NCBI RefSeq assembly: GCF_005280275.1
Contig: NZ_CP040021.1
Coordinates: forward strand, 397,001-461,000
DNA: 64,000 bases
Origin: Salinivibrio kushneri
Lineage (GTDB): Bacteria > Pseudomonadota > Gammaproteobacteria > Enterobacterales > Vibrionaceae
Direction of reading: 5' to 3'
A program made the position numbers and the translations under genes. Shown one piece after another: positions 41,509-51,512 of this stretch. The number at the start of each line of letters is the position of its first letter. Positions within the stretch are counted from its first letter, which is position 1. The notes under the pieces were generated by a model. That model was not told the origin of the DNA and did no database searches. It was given only the letters and a program-made list of their open reading frames with translations.

Positions 41509-41527
41509 GCCCTGACTATGCGTTATC

Positions 41528-41554
41528 AAAAAGGCCGTTTATCGGCCTTTTTTT
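41528..41554 (+). terminator. Intrinsic terminator of secA
   Basis: AAAAAGGCCG (41528-41537), loop TTTAT and CGGCCTTTTT with T residues to 41554. It ends 16 bp before the mutT ATG, so mutT transcripts arise by read-through or from a nearby promoter. Confidence 0.85.
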
Positions 41555-41570
41555 ATTATCAGGAGAGACT

Positions 41571-41966
41571 ATGAAACGGGTAAGTATTGCCGCTGGCATT
41601 ATTGTTAATCCGACACAAGACAAAGTCTTTATCACTCGCCGTCATGCTCACGCCCATCAAGGGGGAAAGTGGGAGTTCCCTGGCGGAAAAATTGAAGGGA
41701 GTGAAACCCCGCAACGCGCATTGCTGCGTGAATTAAACGAAGAAGTTGGGATTACGGCAAAAGCGGTCAGCCCCTTTATATCGTTAGACTTTGACTTTCC
41801 CGACAAAGCATTAAGTTTAGATTTTTTCTTGGTCTCTGACTTTGAGGGCGAGCCGCAAGGCTGTGAAGGACAAGAGGGCGTTTGGGCACCGATTGCCGAA
41901 TTGGATCATTATCCGTTTCCCGACGCCAACGATGCGGTATTAGAAAAAATTCGCGCTCGATTCTGA
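41571..41966 (+). CDS. mutT: 8-oxo-dGTP diphosphatase MutT
   Basis: MutT removes oxidised dGTP from the nucleotide pool and so prevents A:T to C:G transversions. The 131 residues match E. coli (129). The Nudix box reads GGKIEGSETPQRALLRELNE followed by EVGI, with the REXXEE core intact. WEFPGGK precedes it as in the family. AGGAGAG lies upstream of the ATG. The 3' end carries the terminator hairpin of the convergent operon. Confidence 0.95.
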   Translation: MKRVSIAAGIIVNPTQDKVFITRRHAHAHQGGKWEFPGGKIEGSETPQRALLRELNEEVGITAKAVSPFISLDFDFPDKALSLDFFLVSDFEGEPQGCEGQEGVWAPIAELDHYPFPDANDAVLEKIRARF

Positions 41967-41972
41967 GCGCGA
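41943..41972 (-). terminator. Terminator of the pil-coaE-zapD-yacG operon, inside mutT
   Basis: TCGCGCTC (41951-41958), a 6-base loop and GAGCGCGA (41965-41972). On the minus strand the stem is followed by ATTTTTTCT. The hairpin spans the last codons and stop codon of mutT, so the terminator of the opposing operon is written in coding sequence. Confidence 0.75.
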
Positions 41973-42008
41973 GAAAAGTATCGTAGAACAGGGAATAGGG
42001 CAGGACGT

Positions 42009-42209
42009 TTACTCGTGCTGCCCTTCTGACCAGAGGTCATCATCCGAAAGGTCAGGGGCCCCGGGGATGGCTTTTTCTTCACTGGCCCATTCGCCCAAAT
42101 CAATCAACTGACAGCGTTTGCTGCAAAATGGACGATGCGGGCTAACTTCTCCCCAAACCACAGGCTGTTGGCATGTTGGACATTTGACAACGGTAGGGGC
42201 ATCACTCAC
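42009..42209 (-). CDS. yacG: DNA gyrase inhibitor YacG, zinc-binding
   Basis: YacG is a small zinc protein that binds GyrB and inhibits gyrase in E. coli. The 66 residues (65 in E. coli) contain CPTCQQP and [15 protein letters not shown], the four zinc cysteines. The GTG start at 42209 is chosen because AAGGAG lies 7 bases upstream and the family begins just before the first CxxC. The open frame continues to 42275 without a ribosome binding site. It is the last gene of the minus-strand pilus operon, 10 bp after zapD. Confidence 0.92.
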   Translation of the reverse strand: MSDAPTVVKCPTCQQPVVWGEVSPHRPFCSKRCQLIDLGEWASEEKAIPGAPDLSDDDLWSEGQHE

Positions 42210-42219
42210 GTGGATCTCC

Positions 42220-42960
42220 TTAACAAACACTGATATGAACAGACATATTGTCGGCGACCTCGTGATCGTCGTCAAATGGCATAAAGCGGATCGCGAAGCG
42301 GTTTTTGTGCCCAGATACTAACGGATAAACCCCGAGATCAGGGGATATCTTAAGCCGAATTAAGCAGGCGCCATCCGCTTCTTGTTGGTAGAAACCTTGT
42401 TGAATCGTCGCGGTACCGCCATGTGCGCTTTCACGTGTGAGTTGCAGCCAGAACGCCAAAGCGTGACGTAATGGTGCCAGGGTTTCCATCCAGGTCTGAA
42501 TCGCACTTTGCCGTGCGGCCAGTGGTTGATGGAGCCAGTAGTGGAAATTGGGGAGATCAAAGCTACAGCTCCCCCCTGGAATCGAAAAGCGCTGCTTAAT
42601 ACTGGTTAAAAAACGGTCTTCTTTTAACGCTTGGCCGAAGCGTTTGGCCTGTAATACCGCGCGCTGGTGCGCGGCGAGTTGATTGAGCAACTGGTTGAGC
42701 TGACCCTGATCAACCTGGGGTACGTCAGTCCAGGCTTTGAGTTTTTTCTTGAGTTTGTCCAAATCCTTGGCGAGATCCGCTTTTACTTGCACTTGATCTA
42801 AAATCTCCAGCAGATCAAACAGGCTGCGGAAAAATTGAATATGATGACAGGGTGCGGAAAGCCCGCTCACTTCGTCCAGTTGAGAGAGCAGGTACTCCAG
42901 GCGCAAGTAAATTCGCACCTGTTCATTGAGTGGGTGTTCATACAAAGTGAGGCTGGTCAT
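42220..42960 (-). CDS. zapD: Cell division protein ZapD
   Basis: ZapD (YacF) bundles FtsZ filaments by binding the FtsZ C-terminal peptide, also encoded here. The 246 residues equal the family size (247 in E. coli). It begins [20 protein letters not shown], the conserved N-terminal helix, followed by [14 protein letters not shown] and a C-terminal beta domain ([16 protein letters not shown]). It lies 23 bp after coaE and 10 bp before yacG. Confidence 0.96.
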   Translation of the reverse strand: MTSLTLYEHPLNEQVRIYLRLEYLLSQLDEVSGLSAPCHHIQFFRSLFDLLEILDQVQVKADLAKDLDKLKKKLKAWTDVPQVDQGQLNQLLNQLAAHQRAVLQAKRFGQALKEDRFLTSIKQRFSIPGGSCSFDLPNFHYWLHQPLAARQSAIQTWMETLAPLRHALAFWLQLTRESAHGGTATIQQGFYQQEADGACLIRLKISPDLGVYPLVSGHKNRFAIRFMPFDDDHEVADNMSVHISVC

Positions 42961-42983
42961 AAGCGTTTAGCTGTCCTGTCCGA

Positions 42984-43598
42984 CTATGGGTCGGCGTTTG
43001 CCTGGGTTGCCAAGGTTAAATACGTGTGATGTAAGGCATCAACTTGTCGATCAAGTTCCGCTTCGGTTTGCGTATTATCGATCACATCATCGGCGACGGC
43101 GAGGCGTTGTGCGCGACTGGCTTGTGCGGCCAAAATCGCGTGAACTTGTTGTTCACTCACGTGATCACGGGCGAGCGTGCGCGCGATTTGTGTTTGCTCG
43201 TCCACATCGACGACCAACACTCGTTGCGCCAATGACGTCAGGTTATTCTCTACTAACAAGGGCACCACAAGCAAACAATACGCTGAACTGGCCTGCGCAC
43301 AGGCTTGGATCATGCGTTGGCGGATCATGGGGTGAAGCAGGTTATCGAGCCATTGCTTGTCGTCTGGATGACTAAACACCCGCTCACGAAGCCAGGCACG
43401 ATCTAGGCTGCCATCTGGATTTAATGCTGGTGTGCCAAAACGCGCGACAATCGCGGCCAGACCGTCACTACCGGGCGCAACCGCCTCACGAGCGATCACA
43501 TCGGCATCAATGATATCAATGCCCTTGGCGGCAAAACGATTGGCAACCGTGGTTTTACCACTGCCAATCCCTCCGGTTAACCCGACCACAACGGTCAT
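42984..43598 (-). CDS. coaE: Dephospho-CoA kinase
   Basis: CoaE phosphorylates dephospho-CoA in the last step of coenzyme A synthesis. The 204 residues match E. coli (206). The P-loop is GLTGGIGSGKTTVANRF, followed by IDADVIAREAV and the lid-region LLHPMIRQRM. The ATG shares a base with the stop codon of pilD (TAATG), so the two are coupled. The pairing of coaE with pilD is typical of this operon in gammaproteobacteria. Confidence 0.97.
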   Translation of the reverse strand: MTVVVGLTGGIGSGKTTVANRFAAKGIDIIDADVIAREAVAPGSDGLAAIVARFGTPALNPDGSLDRAWLRERVFSHPDDKQWLDNLLHPMIRQRMIQACAQASSAYCLLVVPLLVENNLTSLAQRVLVVDVDEQTQIARTLARDHVSEQQVHAILAAQASRAQRLAVADDVIDNTQTEAELDRQVDALHHTYLTLATQANADP

Positions 43599-44467
43599 TA
43601 GCGCACTCCTAGAATGTGTGAAAGATACCAGTGTAACAGGCTATCGCCCCAAAGCAGACTTAGCCAACCTGCGACGGCAATAAAGGGGCCAAAGGCAAAC
43701 GCGTGCTGCAGGCTCTTTTGTTGTTGGCGAAGCAATAATCCCCCAACGATAGCGCCACTGAGTGAGGCGAATAAAATCAGTAGCGGCAAAGCTTGCCAAC
43801 CGACCCAAGCGCCCAGTGCCGCAAACAGTTTAAAATCACCATAGCCCATGCCTTCTTTGCCAGTGGTAAGTTTAAAGGCCCAAAAGAGGCTCCAAAGGCT
43901 GACATAACCGACCATAGCACCAATGACACTTTCACTGAGGGTGATAGGACTGATGCCGCAGAGAGCGAGGCCGATTCCGGCCCACATTAAGGGTAAGGTG
44001 AGTTGGTCGGGCAGCAACAGGGTTTCCCAATCAATGAGAGTCAGCGCCAGCAAGGTGAGACTTGCCGCCATCACCGCGATGGCCCATGCCGGTGAGGAAA
44101 TAAGCCATGCCGGTAACACACAGACAATAGCACTGGTGACCTCGACCAGTGGGTAGCGTGGACTGATCGCCGTGCCACACTGACGGCAGCGGCCTTTTAA
44201 CATCAGCCAACTGAGCAAAGGAATATTATCGTACCAGGCAATCGGCTGCTGGCACGTTGGGCAGTGTGAGGCGGGAAAACACAAATCAAAGCGCTGCGCA
44301 TCAGGCGCGTCAATGTCAGCATCGGGAAACGTCGCCAAGCATTCTTGACGCCAACGGCGTTCCATCATAATGGGCACGCGTGCGATGACCACATTTAAAA
44401 AGCTACCGATAATCAGACCAAATAAGCCAGCAAAAAAAATGAATAACGGTGATGAGAATATCAACAT
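43598..44467 (-). CDS. pilD: Type IV prepilin peptidase and N-methyltransferase PilD
   Basis: PilD cleaves the leader of type IV pilins and type II secretion pseudopilins and methylates the new N-terminus. The 289-residue polytopic protein has the N-terminal methylase part with two zinc-type cysteine pairs (CPTCQQ and CRQCGT). The two catalytic aspartates are in LTLIDWETLLLPDQL and GMGYGDFKLFAALGAW. It is the fourth gene of pilABCD, 64 bp after pilC. It probably also serves a type II secretion system encoded elsewhere. Confidence 0.96.
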   Translation of the reverse strand: MLIFSSPLFIFFAGLFGLIIGSFLNVVIARVPIMMERRWRQECLATFPDADIDAPDAQRFDLCFPASHCPTCQQPIAWYDNIPLLSWLMLKGRCRQCGTAISPRYPLVEVTSAIVCVLPAWLISSPAWAIAVMAASLTLLALTLIDWETLLLPDQLTLPLMWAGIGLALCGISPITLSESVIGAMVGYVSLWSLFWAFKLTTGKEGMGYGDFKLFAALGAWVGWQALPLLILFASLSGAIVGGLLLRQQQKSLQHAFAFGPFIAVAGWLSLLWGDSLLHWYLSHILGVR

Positions 44468-44531
44468 GGGACCTTCTGGGCATTAACCTTGTGCGCATCA
44501 TAGCGCCTTGCGGTGTCAGACTCTATCTTGG

Positions 44532-45746
44532 CTAGCCAAGAACAGACATCAGATTGAAAATGGGTAAGTACATGGCCACCACTAAGCCGCCAATCAATAG
44601 CCCGAGTACTAAAATTAACAGGGGCTCGATGATTTTACCGAGGTTGTCTACGGTGTTGTCGACTTCGGCTTCATAGATTTGTGCGATGCGGTTGAGCATA
44701 TTATCGAGCGACCCCGACTCTTCGCCGATCATCACCATTTGCGTCACCATCACGGGGAAGCTGTTACTGTCACGCAAGGCTTGATAAAGCGGAATACCAG
44801 TGGCCGTGTGCTGATACACCGCCTTGAGTGCGTGGACATAATACGCGTTGGTCATGGATTTCGTCGCGGCTTGTAAGCCAGAGAGTAACGGAATACCGGC
44901 ACTAAACGTGGTGGCTAGAGTACGGGAAAACTTGGCGATGCAGGCTTTGCTCACCACTTCACCAATGACGGGCAGTCGGAGTAGCCAGCGATGATAGTGA
45001 TATTGGTAGGTCGTGTTTTTACGCTGTAGCAACTGGTGCGCGGCGGCAAGACCCGCCACGATCAGCGTGATGGTCAACGCGTGCTGGCTCACAATGTCGG
45101 ATAAGGCGAGCACTTGTTGGGTCAGCCAAGGCAAATCGGCCCCGAAGGAATCAAAAATACGTTTAAACTTCGGGATCACGGACACCAGCAGGTAGGCACT
45201 GACGCCCAAGGCCACGCTGACCACGATGCTGGGATAAATCATGGCTTTGATGACTTTACTGCGAAGTAACGCCTGCTTTTCACGGTATAGGGTTAAGCGA
45301 GCAAAAATCTCCGGCAGTTGCCCGGTTTGCTCACCCGTTGCGACTAAATCGCAATAAAAGCGATCAAACAAGGGGCTCGCGTGCGCTAGCGCCTCACTCA
45401 AATTGGTTCCCGCCTCCAGTTGCTGGCGAATATGACGCACCAGCAAGCGCATTTCGGCTTTGACCTGATTGAGCGCCATGAGGTTCAGGGCTTGTACGAT
45501 AGGGATCCCAGACTCAAGCAAGGTGGTGAGATCACGTGAAAACTGGGTGATATCCGCTGCCTTGGCTTTATGACGACGCTGCTGAAAGCTCGATAGCCGG
45601 CGGCGTATGAGGCGGCTGGGGACGATAGATTGGTTCGCTAGCTCTTGGCGTGCGTCTCGCTCTGTGTAGGCGAACACCTGCCCTTTTTTTTCACCACGGG
45701 CGGCGGCTTGACGCCAATGAAAGATAAACAGGGTGGATTTGGCCAT
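44532..45746 (-). CDS. pilC: Type IV pilus inner-membrane platform protein PilC
   Basis: PilC is the inner-membrane platform that couples the PilB motor to pilin assembly. The 404 residues contain two T2SSF repeats (about 68-190 and 270-395). Signature LARSL-type segments are ITQFSRDLTTLLESGIPIVQ and IAKFSRTLATTFSAGIPLLS. Three to four membrane helices are present, ending LLIGGLVVAMYLPIFNLMSV. It lies 9 bp downstream of pilB. Confidence 0.96.
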   Translation of the reverse strand: MAKSTLFIFHWRQAAARGEKKGQVFAYTERDARQELANQSIVPSRLIRRRLSSFQQRRHKAKAADITQFSRDLTTLLESGIPIVQALNLMALNQVKAEMRLLVRHIRQQLEAGTNLSEALAHASPLFDRFYCDLVATGEQTGQLPEIFARLTLYREKQALLRSKVIKAMIYPSIVVSVALGVSAYLLVSVIPKFKRIFDSFGADLPWLTQQVLALSDIVSQHALTITLIVAGLAAAHQLLQRKNTTYQYHYHRWLLRLPVIGEVVSKACIAKFSRTLATTFSAGIPLLSGLQAATKSMTNAYYVHALKAVYQHTATGIPLYQALRDSNSFPVMVTQMVMIGEESGSLDNMLNRIAQIYEAEVDNTVDNLGKIIEPLLILVLGLLIGGLVVAMYLPIFNLMSVLG

Positions 45747-45755
45747 GCAGACTCC

Positions 45756-47438
45756 TTAGGCAAGCTGAATAATGCGGGTAAGCTCTTGGATGCTGGTGAT
45801 CCCTTGGTTGAGTTTGGCAACCCCAGACTCGGCCAATCGCCACATACCTTCTTCGGTGGCCAGTTGAGTGAGTTCCACCGCGCTGGCATTTCGGTAAATG
45901 GCGCTGGTTATCTTTTCTGTCACGGGGAGCACTTCGTACACCCCAGTCCGTCCTTGATAACCCTGATAGCACTGGTAACAGCCGTGGGGATTGGCTTGGT
46001 AGAGCGTGCTTGGGGTTAAGCTTGGATAGAGGTTGGCTAAATACTGAATGCGTGGGTCATCAGATGGGTGCGGCTGTTTACAAACAGGGCATAAACGGCG
46101 TACCAAACGCTGAGCCACCACCAAAGTTAGAGAGCTGGCAAGGTTGTAGGGCGCAATGCCCATATGGGATAAACGGGTGATGCTTTCGGCCGCCGAATTG
46201 GTATGCAGCGTTGATAACACCAGGTGACCGGTTTGCGCGGCCTTGATCCCGATCTCAGCGGTGTCGAGATCGCGTATTTCTCCCACCATCACCACATCGG
46301 GATCTTGGCGCAAAAAGGCACGGAGTGCGGTGGCGAAATCTAAACCGATGCTAGGATTAACATTGACTTGATTGATGCCTTCTAGCTGGATCTCAACCGG
46401 ATCTTCGACGGTGGCAATATTACGCTGCGGCTGGTTGAGATACCTGAGCCCACTATACAAAGAGACGGTTTTGCCGCTTCCCGTTGGGCCGGTAAACAAA
46501 ACCATCCCTTGCGGCCTATCCAATGCGTCTTGATAGTGCTGGCGCTGCCATTCGGTTAAGCCTAAATCATGTAGCGTCAGTTGCTGCTGGCCATTATTCA
46601 ACAAGCGAACCACCACCTTCTCGCCCCAAACGGTCGGTAAGGTGGAGACGCGCATATCGACGGTGTGATCGGCAGTGAGGGTCAGCTTAATGCGCCCGTC
46701 TTGTGGTAAACGTCGTTCGGCAATATTGAGTTGGGCCAAGATTTTGAGTCGAGTCGACAGCCGCCGCGAGACCCCCGCAGGAGGGTGGGCATAGGTGTGC
46801 AATAAACCGTCTTGGCGAAAGCGAATTTGGTAGTGATGTTCAAAGGGCTCGAAGTGTACGTCGGAGGCGTTTTTACGTACCGCATCCACCAATATCTGTT
46901 GAATGTAACGACTGATCGGCGCCTGATCACTTTGTAGCTCAGCGCTGTCTTCTTGTGGGCTATCGGTGACGGTCAGGGCGGCTAAGTCTTGATCACTGAT
47001 GGTGATGCCATCGCCGGTGCCATCGATATCTGCGCCGTATAAGTGGCGCAGCGCGGCATCCAAATCCGGCTGACTGAGTACCACTAAACGGACATTGAGC
47101 CCAGTAGAAAAGCGAAAGTCGGCGACCGCCTCCGTGTTATCTGGGTCACTGACGCCGAGCAACAGCTCTTTGCCTTGCTGGGCCAGCGGCAACACTTGAT
47201 GGCGCTGAATCAAATCGCGCCTATCTAGGGCATAACAGGTGTCTTTAAACGGGTACTGATGGCTTTCCGAAAAAGGCAGGTGGTGCTGACTCGCGAGAGT
47301 GTGGGCGAGCGCGGTGGGGTCAACCCCGGCATCGAGTAAACGGGAGACGCTAAGCGGTGTGCCATCGCCAATGCCCAACGCATGGCGCTGGACATCGGTC
47401 AATAAACCGGCTTGATACAACGTAGCGGTTGGGAGCAT
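45756..47438 (-). CDS. pilB: Type IV pilus assembly ATPase PilB
   Basis: PilB powers pilus extension. The 560 residues have an N-terminal MshEN-type domain (about 1-150), which in relatives can bind cyclic di-GMP. The ATPase core has Walker A FTGPTGSGKTVSLYSGL, the Asp box, Walker B DPDVVMVGEIRDLDTAEIG and the His box. A zinc tetracysteine motif is formed by CPVCK and CYQCYQ. A diguanylate cyclase lies 3 kb away, but no direct link is shown. It follows pilA by 24 bp. Confidence 0.96.
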   Translation of the reverse strand: MLPTATLYQAGLLTDVQRHALGIGDGTPLSVSRLLDAGVDPTALAHTLASQHHLPFSESHQYPFKDTCYALDRRDLIQRHQVLPLAQQGKELLLGVSDPDNTEAVADFRFSTGLNVRLVVLSQPDLDAALRHLYGADIDGTGDGITISDQDLAALTVTDSPQEDSAELQSDQAPISRYIQQILVDAVRKNASDVHFEPFEHHYQIRFRQDGLLHTYAHPPAGVSRRLSTRLKILAQLNIAERRLPQDGRIKLTLTADHTVDMRVSTLPTVWGEKVVVRLLNNGQQQLTLHDLGLTEWQRQHYQDALDRPQGMVLFTGPTGSGKTVSLYSGLRYLNQPQRNIATVEDPVEIQLEGINQVNVNPSIGLDFATALRAFLRQDPDVVMVGEIRDLDTAEIGIKAAQTGHLVLSTLHTNSAAESITRLSHMGIAPYNLASSLTLVVAQRLVRRLCPVCKQPHPSDDPRIQYLANLYPSLTPSTLYQANPHGCYQCYQGYQGRTGVYEVLPVTEKITSAIYRNASAVELTQLATEEGMWRLAESGVAKLNQGITSIQELTRIIQLA

Positions 47439-47462
47439 CGTGAGTCCCTGTTTTATATTCGC

Positions 47463-47879
47463 TTAAGGTGTTGGCTTTTTGGTACCCGACTTACTGCTGC
47501 AACCATCGACTTTAATATTTGTTGCCGGTTGCTCGCACGTCCACTTGCCTTCAGGGGACCGTAAGAGTGTGACTTTATTACCTTCCGGCATCCCCTGCAC
47601 GGCTATGTTCATGTTTCCCTTAACGCCACTAGTCTCAGTGAACGTTACATCATCAGGAATACCAAGGTCGCCTCTTTTATCACTTTCTGGGAACTTACCC
47701 TCTTCCATAATATGCGCTTCTACCACGGAGCGCATATTGGTTAACGTGGCAATTGCGGCAGTGACTTTGGCTTTATCTTGATACTTTTGGTATTGCGGAA
47801 TGGCGATGGCAGTTAGGGCGCCAATAATGCCTAATACCACCAGTAACTCAATCAAACTAAACCCTTGTTGCTTTTGCAT
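47463..47879 (-). CDS. pilA: Type IVa major pilin-like prepilin PilA
   Basis: A class IVa prepilin of 138 residues: short leader MQKQQG, cleavage before F, then FSLIELLVVLGIIGALTAIA with Glu5, the hydrophobic assembly helix. The globular part ends in a disulfide-type pair (WTCEQPATNIKVDGCSSK) near the C-terminus. ATG 47879 is chosen because AAGGAGA lies directly upstream and the leader is of normal length. The frame remains open to 47963 but would give an improbable 34-residue leader. It is the first gene of pilABCD-coaE-zapD-yacG. Confidence 0.95.
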   Translation of the reverse strand: MQKQQGFSLIELLVVLGIIGALTAIAIPQYQKYQDKAKVTAAIATLTNMRSVVEAHIMEEGKFPESDKRGDLGIPDDVTFTETSGVKGNMNIAVQGMPEGNKVTLLRSPEGKWTCEQPATNIKVDGCSSKSGTKKPTP

Positions 47880-48078
47880 CCTATTTATCTCCTTTCCATC
47901 ATGGTGGGCCGCCAACGCGGTGGCCGCGAGTGCAGTGACTTTACGCTTGTGAGCGTGGCGCAAAAAAGAGGGAAGAGATGAGTTTGAGACTGAAGGGTAA
48001 AAGCTGGATGTAACAGTATTTTTTTCTAATCTAGTGTTCGACTCACCACAAATTTTTTGTCACGAAAGAGTGATAAAA

Positions 48079-48100
48079 AGGCCGCCCATCGTGGCGGCCT
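48079..48100 (-). terminator. Intrinsic terminator of nadC
   Basis: AGGCCGCC (48079-48086), loop CATCGT and GGCGGCCT (48093-48100). The minus strand continues with TTTTTATC. It ends nadC upstream of the pilA promoter region. Confidence 0.8.
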
Positions 48101-48125
48101 GGTCGATTCTGCGTTAATACATGTA

Positions 48126-49034
<909 letters not shown>

Positions 49035-49191
49035 TTACCGCGGTCATCAAAAAAGTGGTCGAATGATAACGCTGGTGATAACGAAATGCAGCTTTTCTCT
49101 CTCGTTTCCCTGCGTTCGTCTACCTTTTTGATCATAGTCTGTCTTTTAAATTGTCTACACTTTGGGCAGGAACAGTCAAAGAGGGGATGCG

Positions 49192-50187
49192 ATGAAGCGA
49201 GGGTTAGCCCTGGTGGCCATGATAGCGATTGCGTTTATTGGGTTCCGTACGTGGCAGCAACTCAGGCCGCCAGTGTCCGAACCATTATCATCACTGGCTA
49301 TTGCGGTTTCGCTCACCCCCCTGTCTGCCCCGATTATTGTGGCCAAAGAGCAGGGACTATTTAAAAAGCATGGTATTGCGATGACGCTTAAGCCTGTCCA
49401 TGGCGGGGTAAAGAGTTTTCAAACCTTAATGTCAGGAGAGGTGGACTTAGCGACTACCTCAGAGACGGTGGTGATGTTTAACAGTTTTGAGCGCGATGAT
49501 TTTAATGTGCTAACCAGCTTTGTCGAGTCAGATAACGATGTCAAACTCTGGTCTATTGACCGTGAGATTAGCGGCTCGTTGGCGCACGCGCTCGACAATG
49601 CACGCGTGGGCATTGTTGCGTCGAGTGCCAGTGAGTATTTCTTTGACTCTTTGCTGCAATTGCACGACATTCCGAGAGAGCGGGTGGAAAAAGTTGGCTA
49701 TCCTCCCGAAGCACTGCCCAAAGCGCTTCTCGACGAGAAGGTGGATGTGATAGCCATATGGGAGCCCTACGGCTATCAGCTCCTCAAGCAGTCCAACCAG
49801 CCGGTGCATTCGCTTGATAGTAAAGGTCTGCACAGCCTCTCTTTTCTGTTAGTCAGTGATCGCTTGTTAGTCAACAAGCAGCACCAGGACATGCAACGGG
49901 TTGTTAGTGCGCTAGATGACGCGGTGAACTTTATTCATCAACACCCAGAGCGGGCTAAAGTACAGGTTTCCGCGTATCTTGACATGTCAGACGATAAACT
50001 CAGCTGGCTATGGCAAGATTACTTATTCCGCCTTTCATTGAATGATTCGTTACTACTGCGGTTAAAAAACCAAGCGCGATGGGCGCAAGAAGCGGGTTTA
50101 GTGGAAGGGAGCACGCCGTCATTCCGCCATATACTCAATCCAGGCCCCTTGGTTGAGGCCACGCAAAAAGTGAGTTTATTAGAATGA
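49192..50187 (+). CDS. Membrane-anchored NMT1/SsuA-like periplasmic binding protein
   Basis: The 331-residue protein has an N-terminal hydrophobic helix (about 3-20) with no lipobox and no clear cleavage site, so it may stay membrane-anchored. The rest is a type II solute-binding fold of the NMT1/THI5/SsuA kind. It contains SLTPLSAPIIVAKEQGLFKK, the MSGEVDLATTSE segment, VGIVASSASEYFFDSLL, and DVIAIWEPYGYQL. Such proteins normally serve ABC importers of sulfonates, nitrate or pyrimidine-type ligands. Here no permease or ATPase gene is near. Its stop codon overlaps the start of a diguanylate cyclase (ATGA), suggesting that it is a ligand sensor for that enzyme. ATG 49192 is chosen because GAGGGG lies upstream. 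The ligand is unknown. Confidence 0.8.
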   Translation: MKRGLALVAMIAIAFIGFRTWQQLRPPVSEPLSSLAIAVSLTPLSAPIIVAKEQGLFKKHGIAMTLKPVHGGVKSFQTLMSGEVDLATTSETVVMFNSFERDDFNVLTSFVESDNDVKLWSIDREISGSLAHALDNARVGIVASSASEYFFDSLLQLHDIPRERVEKVGYPPEALPKALLDEKVDVIAIWEPYGYQLLKQSNQPVHSLDSKGLHSLSFLLVSDRLLVNKQHQDMQRVVSALDDAVNFIHQHPERAKVQVSAYLDMSDDKLSWLWQDYLFRLSLNDSLLLRLKNQARWAQEAGLVEGSTPSFRHILNPGPLVEATQKVSLLE

Positions 50188-51488
50188 AGATCGGTCAGCA
50201 GCTCAGTATAGTTGTGTATGCCTGTACGGCGCTCACCTTTATCACGCTGTTAATTACGGTTGAACTTTTTTATAAACAAAATCAAATTCAGTCACGGTTA
50301 GACAGCATCATGGCGGTACACTCTCAGATTGATAGCCTGCGTGGCCGTCTATGGTTGTATCGTCAATATCCCAGTGCGCAAACGCGCCAAGATGTGAATC
50401 AGTCGACCCATGCATTGCGTGCGCAGTTAGACAGCGATGAACTTGCGTTACCGCCGCAGTCCGCGCAGTCAATCCGGCTCGCGGCAAATAGTATTGACCG
50501 CCTATTGTCAGTAACAGCCGGGCAGTTAAGCGTTGCCCCTTCCGTGGATGAAGGGCGTTTGATGCTGTTCTCACGTTTCAATGTGTTGCTACAGGCGATG
50601 AGTGAAACGGCCTTTTCGGTACGGCAGCAGGTGATGCACCAATCGGGACAACAACAGAAAAAACTGTTGGTTGTGCATGGCGGCGTGCTGGTGGTTTTAG
50701 CCTTGTTGGTGACCATCTTCGTGACCCGCTTACGGCGGCGACTAACTCGTCGCCTAAAGGTATTGCATTCGACCATTACGCAAATTAAGCAAGGTGATCT
50801 GACCACGGAGTTAACCTTAACTGACAAGGATGAACTGACTGAGCTAGCTGATCATGTTGATGAGATGAAGCGAGCACTGAGCCACACCATGGTGGACAAA
50901 AAGCAGTTGAGCGAAGAAGTCGCACGGCAAACGCAACAGCTTCGTGAGCAGCAGCATCAACTCAAATTCCTGGCTGAACGCGATGAGTTGACGGGCCTCT
51001 TTAACCGACGTGCGTTTGAATCACATGTGGAGGTGGCGGTGATGCGGGCCAATCGCGCCCAAACCAATGCGGCGTTATTATTCATTGATTTAAATGATTT
51101 TAAGCAAGTCAATGACACCTACGGACATGGGGTCGGTGATGAGCTTCTCAAAGTGGTCGGTCATCGCTTGAAACAATGCGTGCGTCGCTCTGATTTGGTT
51201 GGCCGCTTGGGGGGAGATGAGTTCATTGTCTGGCTGGACTTATTAGCGGATAAATCGGCGCTGAATGAAGTGATCACCCGTATCCAAGACGAAATGCACG
51301 CGCCAATACAGGTTGCCGATACCTCCTTGTCACTGACCATTAGCATCGGCGTAAGTTGCTTCCCCACGGATGGGCTCGAGCTACAGCAAATGATGAATCA
51401 AGCCGATGCCGCCATGTATTACGCCAAAAATCACCCTGAAGCGCGTTGTTGCTTGTATTCCAATCTTCCGACTGACCAGATAAAGTAG
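50184..51488 (+). CDS. Membrane-bound HAMP-GGDEF diguanylate cyclase
   Basis: The enzyme is expected to make cyclic di-GMP from two GTP. The 434 residues comprise a first membrane helix (about 9-30), a periplasmic helical domain (about 31-160) and a second helix (about 163-180). A HAMP domain, a short coil (EEVARQTQQLREQQHQLK) and a GGDEF domain (about 265-430) follow. The active site is intact: G343-G-D-E-F347 in GRLGGDEFIVWL. The product-inhibition site RxxD (RRSD) stands five residues before it. No EAL domain is present. It overlaps the binding-protein gene by four bases, so it is probably the output of that sensor. ampD follows after 24 bp on the same strand. Confidence 0.92.
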   Translation: MKIGQQLSIVVYACTALTFITLLITVELFYKQNQIQSRLDSIMAVHSQIDSLRGRLWLYRQYPSAQTRQDVNQSTHALRAQLDSDELALPPQSAQSIRLAANSIDRLLSVTAGQLSVAPSVDEGRLMLFSRFNVLLQAMSETAFSVRQQVMHQSGQQQKKLLVVHGGVLVVLALLVTIFVTRLRRRLTRRLKVLHSTITQIKQGDLTTELTLTDKDELTELADHVDEMKRALSHTMVDKKQLSEEVARQTQQLREQQHQLKFLAERDELTGLFNRRAFESHVEVAVMRANRAQTNAALLFIDLNDFKQVNDTYGHGVGDELLKVVGHRLKQCVRRSDLVGRLGGDEFIVWLDLLADKSALNEVITRIQDEMHAPIQVADTSLSLTISIGVSCFPTDGLELQQMMNQADAAMYYAKNHPEARCCLYSNLPTDQIK

Positions 51489-51512
51489 CGATTTTGCTCA
51501 AGTGGATCGGAT

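Noticed and set aside
47880-47963. Longer PilA with a 34-residue leader
   Set aside because: Type IVa leaders are short, and a strong AAGGAGA site stands before ATG 47879.
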